A stretch of 5,201 nt of DNA from Vibrio madracius (lineage in GTDB: Bacteria; Pseudomonadota; Gammaproteobacteria; Enterobacterales; Vibrionaceae). The stretch lies in the NCBI GenBank assembly GCA_000695745.1, contig ASHK01000426.1, positions 1 through 5,201 of the forward strand, given 5' to 3'. A program made the position numbers and the translations under genes. The notes under the pieces were generated by a model. It had not been told where the DNA came from. It made no database searches and worked only from the letters and a program-made list of their open reading frames with translations. Position 1 is the first letter of the stretch, and each line of letters opens with the position of its first letter. Shown one piece after another: positions 1 through 5,201 of the stretch.

Positions 1-2
1 AT

Positions 3-425
3 GGTGCTAACTTGTGAACTTGCTTCCATATCATTCGCCGAACCTAAGGTACGTGTTAGGCTTGGATCGAACTGTACTTCCAGATTCGATGCGACGGCTT
101 GCGTCGGACTCAGTTGTTTCACCAACATATCGGCAATGCCGGAGTTCTGTTTTTTGGCCAATTCGATCGCTAATTGGCCATCATGCATATCTCGAAATAC
201 TCCATGCTGCTGCGAAGAAAAAGGGCTGTCCTCATCCGCCAGCACATCACTACTGCTGCGCATTTGGCGCAATACCATCTGCAAGAACATGGCTTCGAAC
301 TGTCCGGCGACTTCTTTTAAAGCCCCTTGCTCATCGGCACTGTGTTTGATGTTCGTGAGGGCGGCATTATCGTGATAGAGCATGCTGTTGATTCTCGTAC
401 TGTCATTCATCGCGTCTATTTTCAT
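3..425 (-). CDS. flgJ: FlgJ, flagellar rod cap / peptidoglycan hydrolase family, N-terminal part (runs off the left edge)
   Basis: The first 141 codons are visible and open. FlgJ is exported by the flagellar secretion apparatus, caps the growing rod and in many species carries a C-terminal muramidase domain that opens the peptidoglycan. What is seen is the rod-cap domain: residues about 30-100 hold the family pattern, with EVAGQFEAMFLQMVLRQMR followed by an acidic stretch, then a GVFRDMHDGQLAIELAKK segment and a SGIADMLVKQL helix. There is no signal peptide, as expected for a protein exported by the flagellar apparatus. The ATG at 425 is chosen because AGGAG lies six bases upstream; a GTG directly before it is a less likely start. 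The gene follows the corrected flgI stop by nine bases, implying coupled translation. Whether the hydrolase domain is present cannot be seen. The family assignment rests on motif and on position after flgI. Confidence 0.9.
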   Translation of the reverse strand, partial: MKIDAMNDSTRINSMLYHDNAALTNIKHSADEQGALKEVAGQFEAMFLQMVLRQMRSSSDVLADEDSPFSSQQHGVFRDMHDGQLAIELAKKQNSGIADMLVKQLSPTQAVASNLEVQFDPSLTRTLGSANDMEASSQVST

Positions 426-437
426 CACACTCTCCTA
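426..437 (-). promoter_or_regulatory. flgJ ribosome binding site overlapping the corrected flgI stop
   Basis: On the minus strand the corrected flgI stop TAG (437-435) shares bases with AGGAG (436-432), six bases before the flgJ ATG at 425. This arrangement supports both the flgJ start and the corrected flgI end, and suggests that ribosomes finishing flgI restart on flgJ. Confidence 0.75.
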
Positions 438-1555
438 GATCACTACCAACTCAGCATTGAGCGCACCTGCTTCATGCAAAGCCTGCAAAATGGACATCAA
501 ATCGGTCGGGTCGCCCCTAAACTATTAACGGCATTAACAATGGTATTGAGCTCCGTTCCTTCTGGCCAAATCACCATCTGAGCTTGGTCTTCATTAATAT
601 CGATTTTCGACTGATCGACGACAACAGTCTCACCCTCTGCAAAAGCGTTTGGTTGACTCACTTGTTGAGATTCCGTGATCGATACCGTCAGGTTGCCGTG
701 ACTCACTGCGGCTTCCGTCACTTTCACGTTTTGACCGACTACCACAGTGCCGGTGCGAGAATTAAACACAATTCGAGCTGGCTTGCGACCTTCTACCACG
801 CTCATTTCTTCTAGCATCGACATCATAGTGACACGCTGCTGAGAGTCTTTCGGTGCCCTCATATCGACGCGTACTTTGTTGATCGCAATCGCGACATCTG
901 GACCGAAAGTGCTGTTGATTTCACGAGCGATATTTTTGGCGGTGGTGAAGCTGGCTTTTCGTAGATTCAACGTAATTTGCGAACGCGAGTTAAAATCCGA
1001 GGGGATTTCACGCTCTAACGTAGCACCGTTCGGGACACGTCCTGCCGTAGGCGTATTCACTGCAATTTTAGAGCCGCTGCGCCCCTCAGCTGACACCCCA
1101 CCCACGACGACGTTACCTTGAGCAACGGCATAGACTTCGCCATCAACACCTCGCAGTGGTGTCAACAATAAGGTCCCTCCTCGCAAGCTTTTCGCATCAC
1201 CAATAGAAGAGACCACGATATCCAACATCTGCCCAGGGCCTGCCATCGGGTCCACCGACGCCGTCACACTCACCGAGGCGACGTTACGCAATTTTGGATT
1301 CGCATCATCACCGATTTGTACCCCAAATTGGCGCAACATATTGGTGATCGATTGGGCGGTAAACTTGACTTGATTTCGGTCACCTTGACCATCAAGCCCT
1401 ACGACCAAACCGTAGCCAACCAGTTGGTTAGTACGTACGCCCTGTACGTCCACCAGATCCATGATAGGAATTTCCACTTCAGCTTTGGCAGATGACATCA
1501 TGCCGAGCGCAAATGCCATTAAAATGGAAGTAAAGAAGTAACGTTGTTGTGTCAT
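435..1555 (-). CDS. flgI: FlgI, flagellar P-ring protein (one-base frameshift near the 3' end as sequenced)
   Basis: FlgI is a secreted periplasmic protein that polymerises into the P ring around the distal rod in the peptidoglycan layer. The ATG at 1555 overlaps the flgH TAA by one base and begins a signal peptide: a short n-region with Arg5, a hydrophobic core about residues 6-20, and a likely cut after Ala-Lys-Ala at 23-25. The mature part is FlgI throughout, including DLVDVQGVRTNQLVGYGLVV, VDPMAGPGQMLDIVVSSIGD and GGTLLLTPLRGVDGEVYAVAQG. As sequenced, the frame closes at the TGA at 499-497 after GATRPI. The other frame continues with a normal FlgI ending (DLMSILQALHEAGALNAELV) to the TAG at 437-435. 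One extra C in the C run of the coding strand (GGG at 508-510 on the plus strand) gives GATPTDLM and a 373-residue protein, a usual length. No cysteine occurs in the protein. The longer frame starting at 1597 would enter flgH and lacks a signal peptide, so it was not used. Confidence 0.93.
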
Positions 1556-2229
1556 TAGAACGGCATCCATGGGCTGGTGAAGAACTGAGTGAGCCAACCA
1601 GCAGAGTTGCTGTCAGCTAAAGCGCCACGTCCAGAGTAGGTGATGCGCGCATCCCCTATTCGATGGGAGAAGACTTGGTTGTAGCGGTCGACATCGTCGG
1701 CACGAATAATGCCAGTGACGCGAATAAATTCATCGCCTTGGTTAAGGCGAATCCATTTCTCACCGCTAATTTTGAGCACGCCATTAGGCATCACTTCATG
1801 CACAGTGACCGTAATAGCGCCTTCTAGCTTGTTGCCTTGCGAGCTAGCGGCGCTACCATCAAAAGCTCGGCTGCCATTGATACCGACTGCGGTTTCATCA
1901 AAAGTGCTTCCACCGACCGTTGCCGCGCCAAAATCCACTTTGGAAGTCTTGCCAAACTTGGTATCTGCTTTTTTACTCGATTGCGTTTCTTCCACCAGCA
2001 AAATTGTCAGAACATCGCCCACTCGGTAGGCACGACGGTCTTGGAATAGGGTTAAGTTATATTGGTGACGATACAGGCTTCCTCCCGTTGCTTGTGGCAG
2101 CGCATAATTCAGTTCAGGAGGCGCATACTTTTGTTCATCCGGCTCAGGCGGCACAAACTCAGGTCGAGCTGCACAACCCGTGAGCACGAGCAGCCCTATT
2201 ACCACTCCCCAGCGAGAAAGCCATTTCAT
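1555..2229 (-). CDS. flgH: FlgH, flagellar L-ring lipoprotein
   Basis: FlgH is an outer-membrane lipoprotein that forms the L ring around the rod. The product has 224 residues, usual for the family. Residues 1-18 are a lipoprotein signal with a lipobox Leu-Thr-Gly-Cys; Cys19 is the predicted lipidated residue and is followed by Ala, which fits outer-membrane sorting. A proline-rich stretch follows (PEFVPPEPDEQKYAPPEL). Then come the family segments LFQDRRAYRVGDVLTILLVE, a Gly/Ser-rich middle, EGAITVTVHEVMPNGVLKIS, GEKWIRLNQGDEFIRVTGII and the ending TQFFTSPWMPF. The start at 2229 is preferred over upstream in-frame codons because it directly precedes the lipoprotein signal and has AGGGA eight bases upstream; a start at 2328 would run into the flgG end. 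This is the only full gene in the window with no frame interruption. Its stop overlaps the flgI ATG, implying coupled expression. Confidence 0.97.
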   Translation of the reverse strand: MKWLSRWGVVIGLLVLTGCAARPEFVPPEPDEQKYAPPELNYALPQATGGSLYRHQYNLTLFQDRRAYRVGDVLTILLVEETQSSKKADTKFGKTSKVDFGAATVGGSTFDETAVGINGSRAFDGSAASSQGNKLEGAITVTVHEVMPNGVLKISGEKWIRLNQGDEFIRVTGIIRADDVDRYNQVFSHRIGDARITYSGRGALADSNSAGWLTQFFTSPWMPF

Positions 2230-2242
2230 ACCACTTATCCCT
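2230..2242 (-). promoter_or_regulatory. flgH ribosome binding site
   Basis: AGGGA at 2242-2238 lies eight bases before the ATG at 2229 and decides the start in favour of the lipoprotein signal peptide. It sits in the 40-base flgG-flgH gap, which shows nothing else recognisable. Confidence 0.55.
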
Positions 2243-2269
2243 TTTCCGTTAATTCCCAACTTTATTGAC

Positions 2270-3054
2270 CTAGACCGCTTGTGCGACGAACTTGAGCATG
2301 TCGTCGGCAGCCGAAACCACCTTGGCATTCATCTCATAAGCGCGTTGCGTGGTGATCATATCGACCATCTCTTCCACGACCTGTACGTTTGAGCCTTCTA
2401 ATGCGCCTTGCTTAATGCTGCCCGCGCCATCTTCACCAGCAATCAGCTCTTCCGCTTGTCCGCTGGCTTCCGTCTCCTTGAACAAGTTACCGCCGATGGC
2501 TTCTAAACCTGCTGGGTTAACAAATTTTGCCAGCGTGATTTGCCCAAGGTCTTGCGGTGCTGGGCCGTCGGCCGTCGTCGTGGTCACAGTGCCATCGACA
2601 CCAACAGAGAGCGTCAAAGCGTTATCGGGAATCTGGATTTGTGGCTCCAATGGCAAGCCTTGGCTATTCACCATCAAACCCTCTGAGTTGACATGGAACT
2701 GGCCATTTCGGGTATACATGATTTGACCATCAGAATTTTCAATCTGGAAAAAGCCTTGTCCCATAACAGCAAGATCCAACTCTTGCCCGGTATTTTGCGC
2801 GCTGCCTTGAGTGAACACTTTTTGCGTACCCACCACACGCACGCCACTCCCTAATTGAACCCCTGTCGGCAATTGGTTCACTTGGTCGACTTGCGCCCCC
2901 GGTTGACGCTGAATGCTATAAAACAGATCTTCAAACACCACTCGATCGCGTTTGAAGCCACTGTATTGACGTTGGCAAGGTTGTTAGAAATCGCCGTCAT
3001 TTTTGTATCTTGGGCGGCCATCCCTGTTTTACTGACCCATAATGCTGAATGCAT
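2270..3054 (-). CDS. flgG: FlgG, flagellar distal rod protein (one-base frameshift at codon 33 as sequenced)
   Basis: FlgG builds the distal rod, the drive-shaft segment that crosses the P and L rings. The ATG at 3054, behind AGGAG, begins MHSALWVSKTGMAAQDTKMT and AISNNLANVNTV, the typical FlgG start and rod motif. The frame is then lost: a CC at 2958-2959 on the plus strand appears to be a shortened CCC, and the unshifted reading would stop at 2880-2878 after 58 residues. Adding one G to the coding strand gives TVGFKRDRVVFEDLFYSIQR and a 261-residue protein, the usual length. Residues about 46-64 (YSIQRQPGAQVDQVNQLPTG) match the FlgG-specific insert that distinguishes rod FlgG from hook FlgE and keeps the rod straight. 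The C-terminal rod domain (about 217-261) holds EGSNVQVVEEMVDMITTQRA and ends in KFVAQAV. Calling genes without correcting the break would start this gene at an internal GTG at 2941 and miss the N-terminal helix needed for assembly. Confidence 0.93.
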
Positions 3055-3060
3055 GATTTA

Positions 3061-3065
3061 CTCCT
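3061..3065 (-). promoter_or_regulatory. flgG ribosome binding site
   Basis: AGGAG at 3065-3061 lies six bases before the flgG ATG at 3054. It fixes the true start far upstream of the longest uninterrupted frame. It begins two bases after the 3' arm of the hairpin at 3068-3088. Confidence 0.75.
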
Positions 3066-3067
3066 TG

Positions 3068-3088
3068 GTGCGAGCGATTAGCTCGCAC
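3068..3088 (-). promoter_or_regulatory. Perfect hairpin across the flgF stop codon, just before the flgG ribosome binding site
   Basis: In the minus-strand transcript, GUGCGAGC pairs with GCUCGCAC in an 8-bp perfect stem around a 5-base loop, UAAUC. The loop contains the corrected flgF stop codon UAA (3080-3078), and the 3' arm ends two bases before the flgG AGGAG. No U run follows on the transcribed strand, so it is not an intrinsic terminator. A role in coupling flgG translation to flgF, or in protecting a processed mRNA end, is inferred. Confidence 0.5.
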
Positions 3089-3808
3089 TCATTAATTTAT
3101 TGCCAGATTGCGCAAGAGTTTCCGCCGTTTTCATCATGCGGATTTGCATCTCAAAGTTTCTGGTAAGTGACATTACGCTGAGCAGCTCATCAATGGCGGA
3201 TACGTTACTGCCTTCGATATGTTCAGGGCAAGGTTTACCGTCGGATCAGCGGCAAAAGGTTGGCCATCAAGGCTATGGAGCAGACTATCGCTTTCCTTTT
3301 GCAGTTGATTCATATCCGGCTTGACCAATTTCAGTGTGCCCACTTCCACTTCAGCACCGCCGCCCGGTGGAATCACCGAGACTCGGCCACGTTCACTGAT
3401 CTCAACCTTTTGAAATTCAGGCAGCACCATTGGACCGTTATCACCGACCACGGCAAAGCCGTTGATGCTCATCGCACCCAACTCATCTACTTTAATGTTA
3501 CCGGCGCGAGTGTATGCTTCGTTGCCTGCAGGGGTTTGCACACTGATATAACCTTCACCCATGATGGCAATGTCCAACGCACGACCCGTTTTTACGACAT
3601 CGCCAGAATCGAAGCGTGTCGCCGCCGAGTTGGTGACCACCATAGTGCGACCATCAAAACCCGAGCCTTGCAGAGGAATACTTTGAACCCGTTCCATATC
3701 GGCGCGAAAACCCGCTGTGTCTGCGTTCGATAAGTTATTGGAACGAACGTGTTGCGCTTTGAGAACCCGACTCGCCCCTGTGGTTGCTGTGAATAACAAG
3801 CTATCCAT
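3078..3808 (-). CDS. flgF: FlgF, flagellar proximal rod protein (one-base frameshift near codon 194 as sequenced)
   Basis: FlgF is one of the rod subunits lying between the membrane-proximal rod proteins and FlgG. The ATG at 3808 follows the flgE stop by ten bases, with AAGG-like pairing bases in the gap. The N-terminal rod helix and motif are clear (DSLLFTATTGASRVLKAQHV, then RSNNLSNADTAGFRADMERV), as is the core GRALDIAIMGEGYISVQTPA followed by NEAYTRAGN. After about residue 194 the frame fails: GGG at 3226-3228 on the plus strand appears to be a shortened GGGG, and the unshifted reading ends at 3173 with an unrelated tail. Adding one C to the coding strand continues through PEHIEGSNVSAIDELLSVMS and LTRNFEMQIRMMKTAETLAQ to the TAA at 3080-3078, giving 243 residues, normal for FlgF. 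The restored 49-residue tail is the C-terminal rod domain that packs against the N-terminal helix, so the uncorrected product would not assemble. Confidence 0.92.
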
Positions 3809-3818
3809 GCTCTACACC

Positions 3819-5014
3819 TTACACTGCGTTAAACAGAGCTTGAGTGAGCTTGTCAGACGTTGAGATAGTCTTGGCGTTAGCTTGATAGTTGCGCTGTGCT
3901 GTCATCAAGTTGACCAACTCTGATGTCAGGTCAACGTTCGAACCTTCTAGTGCACCCGGGGTTAAGTCACCTAGCACACCAGAACCCGGAGTGCCCATGA
4001 CTGGTGCTCCTGAACCATAGCTTTGAGTCCAAGCGGTGCCATTGGTTTTCGCCAGCCCCTGAGGGTTAGCAAAGTTAGCCAACACCACTTGTCCTTGTAG
4101 CTGTGATTGACCATTCGTGTAAGTAGCGAACACCATACCGTTGTCTTCAACACGTACGCCCGCTAGTTCGCCCGAGGTATAACCATTTGGGTTATTGGTG
4201 CTCACGCCAAATGCCGCTCCAAATTGGGTACTGCCTGCCAAGCTGATATCAATACTCATGGCGTTCGCTCCAGGCGCTGGGAAAGAGACATTAAAGCTGC
4301 CTGTCGGGGAAGCGAGTGTACCGTCTGGATTAAAGGTAACCGGAACGGTCTGTGCAGGTGTGCTACCGCCATCCACCTGAACATTCACCTCCCACGTATT
4401 ATCTGCGGTCTTAGTAAAATACTGAGTCACCGTATGCGAGTTGCCTAATGAGTCATAAACTTTGGAGGTATACGATGAGTTGAAAGAGTCTGGGTCTGCA
4501 GGGTCAAAAGGATTCGCCGTTTGGTCGACAATTTTTGAGCTCGCATCAAAGTTAGCAACAAAATCCAACTTATCCGTTGCTTGTGCCGCTAACGATGACG
4601 TGCTGATTTTCAAATCGCCCACAGAACCTGTCAGTAGGTTATTGTTGCTATCTACCCATAACCTTGCAGCTTCGCGCCTGTATTTCCGACCACATAGTTA
4701 TCTTTGTCAGTACCAAAGACACCAGCACGGGTATATAAGGTTTGTCCCATATGGTCTTTAGTAACGAAGAAGCCGTTGCCATTGATGGCTAAGTCCATCG
4801 CACGTCCTGTTCCAGAAACAGAACCGTTCTTATCAAAGTTTTGTGAGATCGAGGCAACTTCCACCCCTCCGGCTTGCATGCCGTTATACACCGCCGAGAA
4901 TTCGGTGCGTGCTTCTTTAAAACCGTATGTCGATGCGTTAGCAATATTGTGGCTGATGGTATTAAGCTGAGTGTTAGTAGCGTCCAAGCCACTTAATGCG
5001 ATATCAAAGCTCAT
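3819..5014 (-). CDS. flgE: FlgE, flagellar hook protein (one-base frameshift at codon 120/121 as sequenced)
   Basis: FlgE polymerises into the hook, the flexible joint outside the cell. The first part, from the ATG at 5014, holds the rod/hook N-terminal domain ([38 protein letters not shown]) and the hook core [20 protein letters not shown] with LYTRAGVF. It ends at a TAG at 4654-4652 after KLQGYG. CCC at 4655-4657 on the plus strand appears to be a shortened CCCC. Adding one G to the coding strand reads [20 protein letters not shown] straight into the second part, restoring a 398-residue protein. The middle (about 150-330) is the variable Thr/Ser/Gly-rich exposed domain. The last 44 residues ([20 protein letters not shown] onward, ending LTQALFNAV) are the conserved C-terminal domain. 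There is no signal peptide, as expected for a protein exported by the flagellar apparatus. The length is nearer to lateral-type hooks than to the longer polar Vibrio hook, from memory. Confidence 0.94.
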
Positions 5015-5024
5015 AATGTCCTCT
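5015..5024 (-). promoter_or_regulatory. flgE ribosome binding site
   Basis: AGAGGA at 5024-5019 lies four bases before the flgE ATG at 5014. The spacing is slightly short, but this is the only good Shine-Dalgarno match in the gap and it supports this start, which also begins the conserved N-terminal motif. Confidence 0.65.
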
Positions 5025-5040
5025 AATTCTGATAATGTGT

Positions 5041-5064
5041 CTCAGCACGTTGCCGTGCGATGAG
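5041..5064 (-). promoter_or_regulatory. Bulged hairpin with a GNRA-type loop in the flgD-flgE gap
   Basis: In the minus-strand transcript GCACG pairs with CGUGC around the tetraloop GCAA, a GNRA loop. Below it CUCA pairs with UGAG, separated by a two-base UC bulge on one side: nine base pairs in all. It lies wholly between the flgD stop and the flgE ribosome binding site and has no U run after it, so it is not a typical terminator. An effect on mRNA stability or processing ahead of the abundantly needed hook gene is inferred only. Confidence 0.4.
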
Positions 5065-5072
5065 CGTAGGCG

Positions 5073-5201
5073 CTAGGCACCAAACTGACTGATTTGATAG
5101 AAAGGCACGCTGCCAACACCAGCGATATTCACCATGCTGCGCCTCCGTTACTTGGAACTTCGTACCTTGGACTTCACTTCACCCGCCAAGAGTATACTTG
5201 G
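5073..5201 (-). CDS. flgD: FlgD, hook cap protein, C-terminal end (partial at the right edge, frame disrupted)
   Basis: FlgD caps the growing hook and guides FlgE assembly. Only about 43 codons lie in the window. The last 20 codons read cleanly as MVNIAGVGSVPFYQISQFGA to the TAG at 5075-5073, which fits the usual FlgD ending (a strand, then Gly-x-Gly-x-Val and a final hydrophobic segment before flgE). Further upstream, AGEVKS (about 5166-5183) lies in the same frame, which suits the family's V-x-S-V strand, but a TAA at 5150-5148 interrupts it. A neighbouring frame reads VPSNGGAA across 5135-5159, which would join naturally to MVNIAGVG. So two or more small indels are likely between 5133 and 5175, in line with the single-base losses in the downstream genes. 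The identity rests mainly on synteny with flgE and the short C-terminal match. The exact protein in 5136-5201 cannot be restored with confidence. Confidence 0.65.

Noticed and set aside
1..375. Plus-strand open frame of 124 codons at the left edge
   Set aside because: It lies opposite flgJ, whose minus-strand frame has recognisable family motifs and a ribosome binding site. The plus-strand product is cysteine- and serine-rich with no recognisable features.
1555..1597. Upstream flgI start at 1597 (or 1570)
   Set aside because: These would add residues ahead of the signal peptide and overlap flgH by more; the ATG at 1555 directly begins a normal signal sequence and overlaps the flgH stop by one base.
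2230..2328. Extended flgH start at 2328
   Set aside because: The extra 33 codons would overlap the flgG end and put a basic, serine-rich stretch before the lipoprotein signal.
3068..3088. Intrinsic terminator between flgF and flgG
   Set aside because: The stem is strong, but on the transcribed strand it is followed by the flgG ribosome binding site rather than a U run, and termination here would cut off flgG-J.
3260..3733. Plus-strand open frame of 157 codons
   Set aside because: It is fully opposite flgF, a clear rod gene. Its product shows no known motif and no separate promoter or ribosome binding site was evident.
508..4657. Programmed ribosomal frameshifting as explanation of the split genes
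   Set aside because: The break sites share no slippery heptamer or following structure, and the affected rod, hook and ring genes are not known to use it. Four independent sites in one operon make it implausible.
1..5201. Mobile element, CRISPR array, RNA gene or novel defence-type system
   Set aside because: Every part of the window is covered by flagellar genes or gaps of at most 58 bases. I saw no long direct repeats, transposase motifs or tRNA-like folds.

Overview
The window is one continuous stretch of a flagellar rod, hook and ring operon, transcribed entirely from the minus strand, so it reads right to left. In transcription order it holds the 3' end of flgD, then flgE (hook), flgF (proximal rod), flgG (distal rod), flgH (L ring lipoprotein), flgI (P ring) and the 5' end of flgJ (rod cap, peptidoglycan hydrolase family). 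This is the classical flgD-E-F-G-H-I-J order. Both L-ring and P-ring genes are present, so the organism has an outer membrane. Protein style, near 50% GC and gene order suggest a gammaproteobacterium, probably of the Vibrio/Photobacterium group. FlgE is rather short at about 398 residues, and FlgJ does not resemble the polar Vibrio FlgJ I know. Both point to a lateral rather than a polar flagellar set. That last step is inference from memory of the families.

Layout from right to left: flgD end (stop at 5073), a 58-base gap with an imperfect hairpin, flgE (5014 to 3819), a 10-base gap, flgF (3808 to 3078), a 23-base gap that shares a strong hairpin with the flgF stop, flgG (3054 to 2270), a 40-base gap, flgH (2229 to 1555), flgI overlapping the flgH stop by one base (1555 to 435), a 9-base gap, and flgJ (425 to the left edge). 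No gap exceeds 60 bases. I see no operon promoter and no intrinsic terminator; the promoter presumably lies upstream of the window.

The most notable point is that flgE, flgF, flgG and flgI are each interrupted by an apparent loss of exactly one base, in every case inside a run of G or C. The flgD end also cannot be read in one frame. On both sides of each break the protein remains fully family-like, and adding one G or C restores a normal-length product. Only flgH and the visible part of flgJ are uninterrupted. The pattern looks more like under-called G/C runs in the sequence data than like genuine decay, but the sequence alone cannot exclude a recently inactivated flagellar cluster.

Functionally, FlgF and FlgG build the rod, FlgJ caps the growing rod and helps it through the peptidoglycan, FlgI and FlgH form the bushing rings in the periplasm and outer membrane, FlgD caps the growing hook and FlgE is the hook subunit. 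I found no mobile element, RNA gene, CRISPR array or novel system here.
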